Source of the DNA: Odoribacter sp. UBA944
GTDB lineage: Bacteria > Bacteroidota > Bacteroidia > Bacteroidales > Marinifilaceae
Direction of reading: 5' to 3'
Assembly (NCBI GenBank): GCA_002293375.1
Contig: DBDA01000017.1
Location: 39,587 to 103,586, forward strand
DNA length: 64,000 bases
Shown: in pieces, positions 42,370 through 51,167 of the stretch
Numbering within the stretch: the stretch's first letter is position 1
Layout: the number at the start of each line of letters is the position of its first letter
Translations under genes and position numbers: made by a program
The notes under the pieces: model-generated
What the model was told of the DNA's origin: nothing
Databases searched by the model: none
What the model saw: only the letters and a program-made list of their open reading frames with translations

Positions 42370-44526
42370 ATGCGACCGAATTTTAAAAACATAGATATCA
42401 AAGCGTCCAAAAAAGCTGCCGTTCCCGCTGCGGAATGGGAAAAAGCCAACCACATTGCAAAAAATTGGACAACGCCGGAATTGATCCCGGTAAAACCGGC
42501 CTATACCGCCGAAGACCTGAAGGGAATGGAACACCTGGACTACGTGGCCGGTATCCCTCCCTACCTGCGCGGTCCCTATTCAGGGATGTACCCGATGCGC
42601 CCGTGGACCATCCGCCAGTACGCCGGTTTCTCGACGGCGGAGGAATCCAATGCCTTTTACCGCCGCAACCTGGCGGCCGGACAGAAGGGGCTTTCCGTCG
42701 CTTTCGACCTGGCGACGCACCGCGGCTACGACTCCGACCATCCGCGGGTGATCGGGGACGTAGGAAAAGCCGGTGTGGCGGTGGACTCCATTCTGGATAT
42801 GAAGATCCTGTTCGACCAGATCCCCTTGGACAAAATGTCGGTTTCCATGACCATGAACGGGGCGGTGCTGCCCATTCTGGCCTTTTACATTGTGGCCGGT
42901 TTGGAGCAGGGGGCCACGTTGGACCAATTGTCCGGAACCATACAGAACGACATCCTGAAAGAGTTCATGGTGCGGAATACCTATATTTATCCGCCCGAAT
43001 TTTCCATGAAGATCATCGCCGATATTTTTGAGTATACCTCTAAAAATATGCCGAAGTTCAACTCCATCTCCATCTCCGGCTACCACATGCAGGAAGCGGG
43101 CGCGACGGCGGACATCGAATTGGCCTATACGCTGGCGGACGGTTTGGAGTACCTCCGGGCCGGTGTCAACGCCGGCATGGACATCGACGCATTTGCCCCC
43201 CGCCTCTCGTTCTTCTGGGCCATCGGGATGAACCATTTTATGGAGATCGCAAAAATGCGCGCCGGCCGGTTGCTGTGGGCCAAGATCGTAAACCAGTTCG
43301 GTCCGAAGAACCCGAAATCCTTGGCGTTGCGTACACACTCCCAGACCTCCGGCTGGTCCTTGACCGAGCAGGACCCGTTCAACAACGTGGGACGTACCTG
43401 CATCGAAGCAATGGGAGCGGCTTTGGGGCATACCCAGTCGCTGCATACCAATGCGCTGGATGAGGCGATCGCTTTGCCAACGGACTTCTCGGCCCGTATC
43501 GCCCGGAATACGCAGATATACATTCAGGAAGAGTCGACCATTTGCCAGGCGGTCGATCCGTGGGGCGGTTCCTATTACGTAGAAACACTGACCAAAGAGT
43601 TGGTGGACAAAGCGTGGGGACACATACAGGAGGTGGAGAAACTGGGCGGCATGGCCAAAGCCATCGAGTCCGGTATTCCGAAACTGCGCATCGAAGAGGC
43701 AGCTGCCCGGACCCAGGCCCGCATCGACAGCGGGGAGCAGACCATTGTCGGCACCAACAAGTACCGGCTGGAAAAAGAGGATCCGATCGACATCCTCGAA
43801 GTAGACAACACCGCTGTGCGCGAGGCGCAGATCGCCCGCCTGAAAGAGTTGAAAGCCAACCGGAACCAAGCGGAAGTGGACGCCGCCCTGAACGCCATCA
43901 CCAAATGTGTGGAAACAGGCAAGGGTAACTTACTCGAATTGGCCGTAGATGCAGCGAAAAAACGGGCTTCTTTGGGCGAGATCTCGTCTGCCTGTGAAAA
44001 GATTGTAGGACGTTATAAAGCAGTGATCAGAACCGTGAGCGGAGTGTATTCAAGTATTGCCGACGAAGACGCCGATTTCAAAAAGGCGAAAGCGATGACC
44101 GACGAGTTTGCAGAGATGACGGGGCGCCGGCCGCGCATCATGATCGCCAAAATGGGTCAGGACGGGCACGACCGCGGCGCCAAAGTAGTGGCTACCGGGT
44201 ATGCCGACATGGGTTTTGACGTGGATATGGGGCCGTTGTTCCAAACGCCGGAGGAAACCGCTAAACAGGCGGTGGAGAACGACGTACACGTTGTCGGGGT
44301 TTCCTCCCTGGCCGCCGGCCATAAAACACTTGTTCCCGCTGTAGTCGAAGAGTTGAAAAAACTGGGCCGTGAGGACATTCTGGTCTATGTGGGAGGAGTG
44401 ATCCCGCACCAGGATTACCAGTTCCTGTTCGACGCAGGCGCCATTGCCGTTTTCGGCCCCGGAACCAAAGTTCCCGCCAGCGCCATTAAGGTCATGGAGA
44501 TCCTGTTGGAACTGAACCGGAAATAG
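42370..44526 (+). CDS. mutB: Methylmalonyl-CoA mutase large subunit
   Basis: This 718-residue catalytic chain uses adenosylcobalamin. The TIM-barrel domain shows PYLRGPYSGMYPMRPWTIRQ and SVAFDLATHRGYDSDHPRV. The cobalamin domain carries the base-off motif KMGQDGHDRGAKV, with its His at about residue 599, plus the later VGVSSLAAGHKTLVP. The ATG at 42370 is chosen; the frame open from 42304 overlaps the mutA end and is not conserved. No epimerase or decarboxylase gene follows; a terminator does. Confidence 0.97.
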   Translation: MRPNFKNIDIKASKKAAVPAAEWEKANHIAKNWTTPELIPVKPAYTAEDLKGMEHLDYVAGIPPYLRGPYSGMYPMRPWTIRQYAGFSTAEESNAFYRRNLAAGQKGLSVAFDLATHRGYDSDHPRVIGDVGKAGVAVDSILDMKILFDQIPLDKMSVSMTMNGAVLPILAFYIVAGLEQGATLDQLSGTIQNDILKEFMVRNTYIYPPEFSMKIIADIFEYTSKNMPKFNSISISGYHMQEAGATADIELAYTLADGLEYLRAGVNAGMDIDAFAPRLSFFWAIGMNHFMEIAKMRAGRLLWAKIVNQFGPKNPKSLALRTHSQTSGWSLTEQDPFNNVGRTCIEAMGAALGHTQSLHTNALDEAIALPTDFSARIARNTQIYIQEESTICQAVDPWGGSYYVETLTKELVDKAWGHIQEVEKLGGMAKAIESGIPKLRIEEAAARTQARIDSGEQTIVGTNKYRLEKEDPIDILEVDNTAVREAQIARLKELKANRNQAEVDAALNAITKCVETGKGNLLELAVDAAKKRASLGEISSACEKIVGRYKAVIRTVSGVYSSIADEDADFKKAKAMTDEFAEMTGRRPRIMIAKMGQDGHDRGAKVVATGYADMGFDVDMGPLFQTPEETAKQAVENDVHVVGVSSLAAGHKTLVPAVVEELKKLGREDILVYVGGVIPHQDYQFLFDAGAIAVFGPGTKVPASAIKVMEILLELNRK

Positions 44527-44542
44527 TCATACCGGAGTATTT

Positions 44543-44569
44543 AGAGGCTGTCTAACTTAGGCAGCCTCT
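44543..44569. terminator. Bidirectional terminator between mutB and the SUKH-like gene
   Basis: AGAGGCTG (44543-44550) pairs with CAGCCTCT (44562-44569), with an inner CTAA/TTAG extension, followed by a run of T on the plus strand. The core GAGGCTG...CAGCCTC matches the terminators at 7864 and 21889. It serves mutB and perhaps the convergent gene ending at 44586. Confidence 0.85.
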
Positions 44570-44585
44570 ATTTTTCTAACAGCCT

Positions 44586-45050
44586 CTAAGCTTCTTTCAG
44601 GAAAAGCTCTCCAAAACTATTATACTCTGCCCATACGGTGGTGCAGGCCGATTCGTGGCTGCGTACCTGATACCGGTGGGTTTCGGGATCGTAAGTAAGA
44701 TAATCGCCGTTTTTCTGTCCGATGCAAAGCAGATCATACCCTAAATTTAGGTACTCTGCGAACTCTTCGTTGAAATCTTGGGTAGCCGTTACCAGATCAA
44801 GCAACTGATAATCCGATTTAGCAGCTGTGAAGATGTCCGTTCCAAAAAATTCCACGCTGTTGAATTCATAGCCATTGCTGGTTTTCAGGAAATCTACATA
44901 ATCACCGGGAAGTTCCGGAAAATCCAATTCCGATAGGTAGGTGCTACAACACTTTAACTCCTGGACAGAAGCCGCATGAACCATCAGTGCACCGCTCCCT
45001 GCACACCTCCGGAGTTTTTCTTTCCACGCTTGTTCTCCATTTTCTATCAT
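44586..45050 (-). CDS. SMI1/KNR4 (SUKH)-like protein
   Basis: This 154-residue soluble protein has no signal peptide. The pattern LPGDYVDFLKTSNGYEFNSVEFFGTD, with later LLCIGQKNGDYLTYDPET, is that of SMI1/KNR4-type (SUKH) domains: a conserved Leu-Pro start, Asn-Gly turn, and a Gly-Asp strand. Many SUKH proteins are immunity proteins for contact-dependent or polymorphic toxins, but no toxin gene is adjacent here and others have housekeeping roles. It lies just after the ABC permease genes on the same strand (15 bases), so it may be their last operon member. Confidence 0.7.
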   Translation of the reverse strand: MIENGEQAWKEKLRRCAGSGALMVHAASVQELKCCSTYLSELDFPELPGDYVDFLKTSNGYEFNSVEFFGTDIFTAAKSDYQLLDLVTATQDFNEEFAEYLNLGYDLLCIGQKNGDYLTYDPETHRYQVRSHESACTTVWAEYNSFGELFLKEA

Positions 45051-45065
45051 GATCTAAACAGATAC

Positions 45066-46235
45066 TTAGGGTTCAAGGGACAGACGTGCTTTGCGGATCT
45101 CCTTCCGGTACAGCAGCACAGCCAGCAGGAAATAGAACGCCGCCAGCAGACAGAGCCGGAGAAAAGGCTCCCGGACCTCTCCGAAGGAAGAGCCCAGTGT
45201 GTTGATCCGGACGTAACCTTCAATGCCGTGTGTGGAAGGGAAAAAATACGCGAACGCCTTCCAAAATGGGGGAATAGCCGTCGAGGGCCAGGAGATGCCC
45301 GACATAAACATCAGGGGAACCGAGGTAAAAACAAACAATAGAAAGGGCATCTCCCGCTCCTTGCACAAAAAAGAGAGTGTCAGTGCAAAAAAGATACAAC
45401 CGGTCAGAAAAGGAACCAGGAACAGAAAAAGATCCCACCGGCTGCCCGTTTGTGTCAGGTTAAAAATACCGGGAATCACAACAATCACCCACAACCCCAT
45501 AACCAGGTAAAACGGCAGGTAAGCCAGCGTCTTGCCAAGTACGACTTGAAAAGCGCTGCGATAATGTCCATTCGAAGGCAGAGAACTCTTCCGGCGGCTC
45601 CGTTCGCGAGCCGTACCGGCCAGCGTACCCACACCCAGTAACAGCGACTGCTGGAGTACCAGGATCAGAATAGCAGGAATGATAAAGGTGGCATATCCGC
45701 TTTGTGGATTAAAGAGTTTCACCTCCTCCATTTGCACAGGAGTGGCGGTCACCTCCTCCTGCTTCGTCGATGCGTAGGGAAGCCCGGCCACCTGCACTTT
45801 TTTGCCAACTCCGGCCGCAACCAGACTGGCCGACTGAAGCAACGCCTTGTAATTAAGCAACGCCCCCATATCGCAATACAGGGAAATATGCGCCTGTTCT
45901 CCCCCTGCCAGATCCGATGCAAAGTCAGCGGGAATTTCCAGCAATCCATATACCTTCTTGCGGTAAAGCAGTCTTCGCGCCTCTTCCGCATCCGTACAGC
46001 GGGCTGCCACGTCGATGGAAGGAGAGGCGTCCCAGGCGCGGACCAACTCCCGGCTGCCGGAACTGCCGCAATGGTCCACTACTGCCACCGGTACCTCAAA
46101 AACCGTTTCCTCGCTGTAAATATAGGTATACAATACAGGATAAGCCAACGTCAGCCCGATAAAAAAGATCAGGACAGCGCTGTCGGCTGTGATGGCCCGG
46201 AATTCCCGCCGGAAAATATAGTATATGTTTCCCAT
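45066..46235 (-). CDS. ABC-2 type transporter permease (second)
   Basis: This 389-residue inner-membrane protein has one N-terminal helix (AVLIFFIGLTLAYPVLYTYI), a large periplasmic region and about five C-terminal helices (including YATFIIPAILILVLQQSLLLG and PFLLFVFTSVPLMFMSGISWP). This is the YhhJ/YbhR-like plan of exporter permeases. It is the last transporter gene of the run TolC-HlyD-permease-permease. No ATP-binding protein gene lies in the run, although the family needs one. The substrate is unknown. Confidence 0.88.
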   Translation of the reverse strand: MGNIYYIFRREFRAITADSAVLIFFIGLTLAYPVLYTYIYSEETVFEVPVAVVDHCGSSGSRELVRAWDASPSIDVAARCTDAEEARRLLYRKKVYGLLEIPADFASDLAGGEQAHISLYCDMGALLNYKALLQSASLVAAGVGKKVQVAGLPYASTKQEEVTATPVQMEEVKLFNPQSGYATFIIPAILILVLQQSLLLGVGTLAGTARERSRRKSSLPSNGHYRSAFQVVLGKTLAYLPFYLVMGLWVIVVIPGIFNLTQTGSRWDLFLFLVPFLTGCIFFALTLSFLCKEREMPFLLFVFTSVPLMFMSGISWPSTAIPPFWKAFAYFFPSTHGIEGYVRINTLGSSFGEVREPFLRLCLLAAFYFLLAVLLYRKEIRKARLSLEP

Positions 46236-46259
46236 ATCCTTCTATCTTTTAAAAGCGTG

Positions 46260-47417
46260 TCAAGGGGTATATTTATTGGCCCGTAGTAAGGATCGGATCC
46301 GGGGAAGCACCGCCAATGGAGAGCCGGCAAATAACAAAAGAGCCAGATACGAAGAGATACTGTACGCCACCGGTATCCCGTTCAGCGCCTGATCAACATA
46401 CAACAGAAAATAGTACCGCATCGGAAAGAGGTGGGCAAACCATTGCATCGCCTCCGGCATGGAGCGGACGGGAAAAGTAAAACCGCTGATGGAGAAAGAG
46501 AGTACAGCCCACAAGGCGCAGGCGCTCAAGGCTATACGGGTGTTTTTGAAAATTCCCAGTACCAACAGGGCGAACCCCTGAGAGGCCACGATCAGTAAAA
46601 GCATGGCTGTAAACATCGGAAAAAACCCGCTGTTTAGGGGAAAGTGCAGAAAACGGTACATCAGGGCGAGGCAAAAGGTACCGGTTATCCCCATGAGCAC
46701 GGTTTGTGGCAGTAATTTTCCGGCCAGGGCTTTCCCGATGGAACCTCCACTGAGTTCCATCCACTCGGTAGCGCTTCCCCGTTTCAATTCCTCCGTCACG
46801 CTGAACACCACCAAAAACATCACAAACATACTCAATACAGCCGGCATCAGAATATTGGAAAGATAGACCGCATAACTGAGCCAGGGGTTGTTCAGCGGAT
46901 GGGTATCCAAAGCCACGGGATTCAATCGGGCGGACAATTGCGGTTCCGTCACTCCCCGGGCCGTCATCCGGGTCCGTTGCACTACCCCGTTCGCCAGAGC
47001 CGACTGCAATTTCATGTCCTTGTAGATCAGGGAACCGGGCAGGATGTACGAATCGTTGGTATAAAACGAAAGCAAGGGCTCTTTTTCCGAAGAGGCACTC
47101 CGGCGAAACTCCGGAGGAATGTAAAAGATACCGTAGATCTCTCCCCGCTGCATAGCCTCCCGGGCTTCCGCAAAACTGCCCGGCTCCATGGCCACATCTG
47201 TCTCCTCAAAAGCATCCAGGGAGCGGATCAGGGAACGGGAAATAGAGGTGTGGTCTCTGTCTACCACCGCCACCGGCAGATTCGTCGGAACGCCTGTCCG
47301 GAACATAGCGGCAAAGAACAGAAAAGAAGCTACCGGTGCAACTACCGTCAGAAAAAGATAGATGCGCCGGGAAACCATTCGTTTCAGTTCGCGCTGTATG
47401 ATCGCTTTGAACGCCAT
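46260..47417 (-). CDS. ABC-2 type transporter permease (first)
   Basis: This 385-residue protein has the same plan as its neighbour: a helix near the start (RIYLFLTVVAPVASFLFFAAM), a periplasmic domain of about 150 residues (PVAVVDRDHTSISRSLIRSL) and five or six C-terminal helices, including LSYAVYLSNILMPAVLSMFVM. Its ATG shares one base with the stop of the HlyD gene (TAATG), which implies coupled translation. The paired permeases probably form a heterodimer that exports a drug or cell-envelope compound to the HlyD-TolC conduit. Confidence 0.88.
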   Translation of the reverse strand: MAFKAIIQRELKRMVSRRIYLFLTVVAPVASFLFFAAMFRTGVPTNLPVAVVDRDHTSISRSLIRSLDAFEETDVAMEPGSFAEAREAMQRGEIYGIFYIPPEFRRSASSEKEPLLSFYTNDSYILPGSLIYKDMKLQSALANGVVQRTRMTARGVTEPQLSARLNPVALDTHPLNNPWLSYAVYLSNILMPAVLSMFVMFLVVFSVTEELKRGSATEWMELSGGSIGKALAGKLLPQTVLMGITGTFCLALMYRFLHFPLNSGFFPMFTAMLLLIVASQGFALLVLGIFKNTRIALSACALWAVLSFSISGFTFPVRSMPEAMQWFAHLFPMRYYFLLYVDQALNGIPVAYSISSYLALLLFAGSPLAVLPRIRSLLRANKYTP

Positions 47418-48415
47418 TATTCGGAGGAACCGGAAATTTGTTTCAGCACACTCATACCGGGGCGCAGACCTTCCACCGGATTTACGGGTACCGCCTTCAC
47501 TTCAAAAGTTTTTGCATCAAATTGCCCGGTTGTTTTGGTGGCCCGCCAGGCGGCATAACTTCCCCGGTCTTTCATGTAAGTTACTTTTAGGGTGATCTCC
47601 CGGTTGTCCAAAGCCGGAACGATAGCCGGAAAGGTTTCTCCCATTCGTATATCTTTCAGTTGATCTTCACGCATATTAAAAGATACCCACATGTTGTCCG
47701 GATCCAGGACATCCATGATGGGAGCGCCTGTCCCCACCAACTCCCCGACTTTGGGGTAACGCTCCGAAATCTCTCCGTCGATGGGAGAGAGCAGAACGGT
47801 TTCTTCCACGTAGGATTCCACTTCTGCCACTGCGCCTTTGGCCCGGCTTACCTGTGCCGCCGCCGCTATTTTATCTTCATTCTGCGCCCCTTTTGCAGCC
47901 AGGTCATACTGCGCTTTCGCAGCCCGTTCGGTGGCCGCTGCAGCTTTGTAGCCGGCTTCCGCTTCGTCTCTTTTCTGGGTGGAGACCACACCGTTCTCAT
48001 GAAGCGTCTGTACACGGTCAAACGATCTCTTGGCGATTTCCAGCGCTGCATTTGCTTTCTGCCAGCTTTCGTAAGCCATGGTCAATTGTTCCGACCGCGA
48101 TCCGGCATCCACCTTGTCCTGCAGGGCTACGGCGGCATCTTCCGCCGCTTTGGCCTGTTCCCATTTGGCCAGGATATCCGGACTGGAGAGAATGACCAGC
48201 GTGTCTCCTTTCCGGACCCTATCTCCTTCGGCCGCCCGGAAACTTTCAATGCGCCCCGGTACCTTGCCGGAAATACGCACTTCGGTGGCTTCCGCTTCTC
48301 CCTGTATCCATTCCGGCTGGGGTTCCCAGAATACAAAAGCCGCTATCGTTACCAACAAAAGCAGTCCGGTCGCTCCCCAAAAAACAAGGAGTCTGTTTGT
48401 TTGTTTTTTATCCAT
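47417..48415 (-). CDS. HlyD-family membrane fusion protein
   Basis: The protein has 332 residues from the ATG at 48415; the frame open further upstream overlaps the TolC gene and is rejected. One N-terminal helix (LLVFWGATGLLLLVTIAAFV) anchors it. A biotinyl-lipoyl-like part (VRISGKVPGRIESFRAAEGD) flanks a long coiled-coil hairpin (about residues 85-200, rich in Ala, Lys and Glu), and a beta-barrel part follows (LLSPIDGEISERYPKVGE). It should bridge the inner-membrane permeases and the TolC channel. It is similar in layout to YbhG/YhiI-type adaptors. Confidence 0.92.
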   Translation of the reverse strand: MDKKQTNRLLVFWGATGLLLLVTIAAFVFWEPQPEWIQGEAEATEVRISGKVPGRIESFRAAEGDRVRKGDTLVILSSPDILAKWEQAKAAEDAAVALQDKVDAGSRSEQLTMAYESWQKANAALEIAKRSFDRVQTLHENGVVSTQKRDEAEAGYKAAAATERAAKAQYDLAAKGAQNEDKIAAAAQVSRAKGAVAEVESYVEETVLLSPIDGEISERYPKVGELVGTGAPIMDVLDPDNMWVSFNMREDQLKDIRMGETFPAIVPALDNREITLKVTYMKDRGSYAAWRATKTTGQFDAKTFEVKAVPVNPVEGLRPGMSVLKQISGSSE

Positions 48416-48426
48416 GACGTGTTGTT

Positions 48427-49902
48427 TTAATGATCTGTTTGTTCCCGGTCTGTATACTCTGCTCCCAGTACTCCGTACGCTTTTTTCAGGTAAACCTCGC
48501 ACAGTTTTGCTTCTATACGGGCATCTATCAGGTCCGAACAGGCTGAAAGCCAGGCTGTCTGCGCTTCCAGTACATTTGCTACAGGGATGGTTCCTTCCCG
48601 GAATCCCCAATCGGCCAATTTCAGGTTCTCTTCTGCCCGGAGCAGGTTGTTTCCCGCCATTTCCGCCTTTTTAGCCACTTCGCGCACTTTGAACTCCGAC
48701 TGGCTCACCTGCAACTCGATCTGCTCCTTTGCCTCTTGCAACCTGTACTCCATGATCTCCGTCTGCACCCGGGCCTGTCTCAGACTTTTCCGCGAGGCGC
48801 CCCAATGGAAGATCGGCGCCTGCACCCCGATCCCGACACTCCACATGCCGTCGAATTTGGTCGAGATCCCGTTAAAGAAAGAGGGGGATGTTGTCAGGTA
48901 ATTGGCAGTCAGAGCTACGGAAGGCAAGTAATCGGCCAGAGATATTTTCTCTTTCTTCCTGTAAATTTGGGTCGCCAACTCCAAGCCGGTTATTTCGGGA
49001 CGTAATCCGTATACCTGTTCCAGGGAGCGTTTTTCTACCGGTCCGGACAGGGAGAGATCGCTCTCCTCCTCTTCCAACCGATACTCTTCGTGAAGCGGCA
49101 ACCCGCAGGTCTGGTTCAGCAGCATGCGCGCCAGGCTTAAACCGTCCGTCACTTTTAACAGCATCATTTCACCCTCATTCAATTTTACCCGGACCGATAA
49201 AACATCGGATTTGACGGCAACGCCGGTGGTATACATGATCTCCATGTTGTGTTCGAATTTTTTCAACGCTTCCACATACTTTTCTGCGACCGCCTTTCGG
49301 CCGGCAAGCGAAACTACCTGCCAGTAAGCCTCGTCCGTGGCTTGGATCACATTCTGTATCTCCAAATCGCGTTTGCTCCGGGAGAGTTGTTCCGAAAGTC
49401 CGGCTAACCGGTGGTATGCCCGGATCTTTCCTCCCAAATAGACCGGTTGGGTCAAGCCGATCCGGATCAGGGCAGTATTCCGGCTATCGACCGTCATAGC
49501 ATCCTTGGGCAACAGTGCATAATCTTTCGGAACAGGCTGTCCGTTCACCAATACCGGCTGTCCGGTCGCAGGATCGATCATCACCTGGTCGGGCCGCAGG
49601 CTCCAGTTTCCGTCTTCTTTCAAATATCCCACCGGCAAAAATGCATCATTTTCCAGCAAATTCACCTCTTTCTGGTTGCGCAGGTAAACACCTGTTGCAT
49701 CCAAAGCGGGGAGATAGTGGGTAAACGCTTCTTCCTTTTGTGCTTTTCCGGCCAGCACCTCCTGATCGGCGATCTTCAGTTTTTTGTTGTTCTCGATGGC
49801 TAAATCCCTGCACTCCCGCAGTGTCAGCCGTTGTTGCGCCTGTAAACCGAGAACCGGTAACAGAAGCAGAAGGGTGGTAAAAAATGTACTCATATTGTTC
49901 AT
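48427..49902 (-). CDS. TolC-family outer-membrane efflux protein
   Basis: This 491-residue protein has a signal peptide (MSTFFTTLLLLLPVLGLQAQ, from the ATG at 49893; the ATG at 49902 adds three residues). The duplicated outer-membrane efflux fold is shown by the start RLTLRECRDLAIENNKKLKI and the later GLRPEITGLELATQIYRKKEKISLADYLP-type segment, with long helices rich in Glu, Lys and Ala. It forms the outer channel of the export system encoded downstream. The HlyD gene follows 11 bases after its stop. Confidence 0.92.
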   Translation of the reverse strand: MNNMSTFFTTLLLLLPVLGLQAQQRLTLRECRDLAIENNKKLKIADQEVLAGKAQKEEAFTHYLPALDATGVYLRNQKEVNLLENDAFLPVGYLKEDGNWSLRPDQVMIDPATGQPVLVNGQPVPKDYALLPKDAMTVDSRNTALIRIGLTQPVYLGGKIRAYHRLAGLSEQLSRSKRDLEIQNVIQATDEAYWQVVSLAGRKAVAEKYVEALKKFEHNMEIMYTTGVAVKSDVLSVRVKLNEGEMMLLKVTDGLSLARMLLNQTCGLPLHEEYRLEEEESDLSLSGPVEKRSLEQVYGLRPEITGLELATQIYRKKEKISLADYLPSVALTANYLTTSPSFFNGISTKFDGMWSVGIGVQAPIFHWGASRKSLRQARVQTEIMEYRLQEAKEQIELQVSQSEFKVREVAKKAEMAGNNLLRAEENLKLADWGFREGTIPVANVLEAQTAWLSACSDLIDARIEAKLCEVYLKKAYGVLGAEYTDREQTDH

Positions 49903-49965
49903 ACGTCTCTCTCTTTTTTTCGTTTCTTCTCATTTAAACTTTCCGGTATGTTGCAACGAAAAAAA

Positions 49966-50568
49966 TCAACCGGTGCAAACCAATCCGTACAATTGCTCGT
50001 ATTGGGAGCGCATGGACGAAATGGCATATGGGATATCCTGTCCGGTCAGCAGGTAATTGATCACGCCCGCCCCGATGTTCAGAATGTTTTTGGCTAAGAT
50101 CGAGGTATCAACATCGTTCCGCAATTCCTCTCTCTTTTTGGCATCGGAGATTAGTTGCTCCAACTTGACGAGGCGTTCCGTTTTGGATACGATCACCACT
50201 TTTTTCAGCTCCGGAAAGAGGGGGACCGCCTCTGCAACCAACGACAGGCAAAGCACTTCCGGGATCTCACAGCCGAACGGGCGGGCTGTATAATCCCGGA
50301 GCCCTTCCAATTTCCGGATCGTCAGGTCGATGTACTCCCGCAACGTGGCAATGCGGTAGAACTCTTCCGTGCGTTGCCGGTTGATTCGGACGTAATAAGC
50401 AGACAAACCTTCCTGCAACACCTCTTCCTTCCTGCCGAAATGGTAGTAAAAGGTTCCCTTCGTGATCCCGGCGACTTTTTCAATGTCGCTCAATTTCACT
50501 CTCTTGAATCCTTTTTGCAGGAACAACAGAAAAGCCTGTTCCACAATCTGTGTCCGCGTGTCCGCCAT
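49966..50568 (-). CDS. TetR/AcrR family transcriptional regulator (second of a tandem pair)
   Basis: This 200-residue protein has an N-terminal TetR helix-turn-helix (VKLSDIEKVAGITKGTFYYH). The C-terminal ligand domain ends AISSMRSQYEQLYGLV, which resembles the end of the upstream paralogue (FSDMRLQFEQYYMLI), so the two arose by duplication. The ATG shares one base with the stop of that paralogue. The TolC gene follows after 63 bases. It is likely to repress the efflux operon; no clear operator was found in the 63-base gap. Confidence 0.92.
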   Translation of the reverse strand: MADTRTQIVEQAFLLFLQKGFKRVKLSDIEKVAGITKGTFYYHFGRKEEVLQEGLSAYYVRINRQRTEEFYRIATLREYIDLTIRKLEGLRDYTARPFGCEIPEVLCLSLVAEAVPLFPELKKVVIVSKTERLVKLEQLISDAKKREELRNDVDTSILAKNILNIGAGVINYLLTGQDIPYAISSMRSQYEQLYGLVCTG

Positions 50569-51167
50569 TAGGTTTTGATCAGCATATAATATTGCTCAAA
50601 TTGCAGCCGCATGTCCGAAAAAGCGTATTTCAAATCCTTCCGGACCAATTCGATGTTTACCATACTCATGGGTACCGACATCAGGTTACGGGCCAGTACG
50701 GAGGTATCCGGCTCTTTTCGGATCTCTCCCGAATGCTTGGCCCGGGCGATCGTCTCTTTCCAGCGGGTAAAACGTTTCCGCACCAGCGCGTCCAATTTCT
50801 TCCTGTATTCGGGAAAAAGCGGTTCTACTTCCAGAGCCAGTTGAAAAAAGAACTCTTCTACAATAAACGTGCCGAACAACGTTTGTAATTTTTCCGCCCG
50901 GTTCTCTTTTTCCTGTAACACCTGCTTGATGTATTCGCGAAGAGGGGTGCTGCCATCGGATACGGATATTTCGAAGACCTCTATTACGCTGGCGTACCGC
51001 TCCAATCCCTCTTTCAGGATCTCTGCCTTGTTTCGGAAATAGTAGTAAAAAGCCCCTTTTGTCAGGCCGGTAGCTTTTTCCAACTCTTTCAGCGAACAGG
51101 CATTGTATCCCCTGTTCAGGAATTGGAAAAACGCTTTGTTTACAATTTCGTCCCGGTTTTTATTCAC
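50568..51167 (-). CDS. TetR/AcrR family transcriptional regulator (first of a tandem pair)
   Basis: This 199-residue protein starts with GTG at 51167, inside the last eight bases of the symporter gene. The DNA-binding part is CSLKELEKATGLTKGAFYYY, with the usual TetR spacing. It is a paralogue of the next gene, sharing the general layout and the C-terminal ending. The close packing symporter-TetR-TetR-TolC-HlyD-permeases suggests one long transcript. Whether the two regulators act together, for example as a heterodimer, cannot be told. Confidence 0.9.
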   Translation of the reverse strand: MNKNRDEIVNKAFFQFLNRGYNACSLKELEKATGLTKGAFYYYFRNKAEILKEGLERYASVIEVFEISVSDGSTPLREYIKQVLQEKENRAEKLQTLFGTFIVEEFFFQLALEVEPLFPEYRKKLDALVRKRFTRWKETIARAKHSGEIRKEPDTSVLARNLMSVPMSMVNIELVRKDLKYAFSDMRLQFEQYYMLIKT

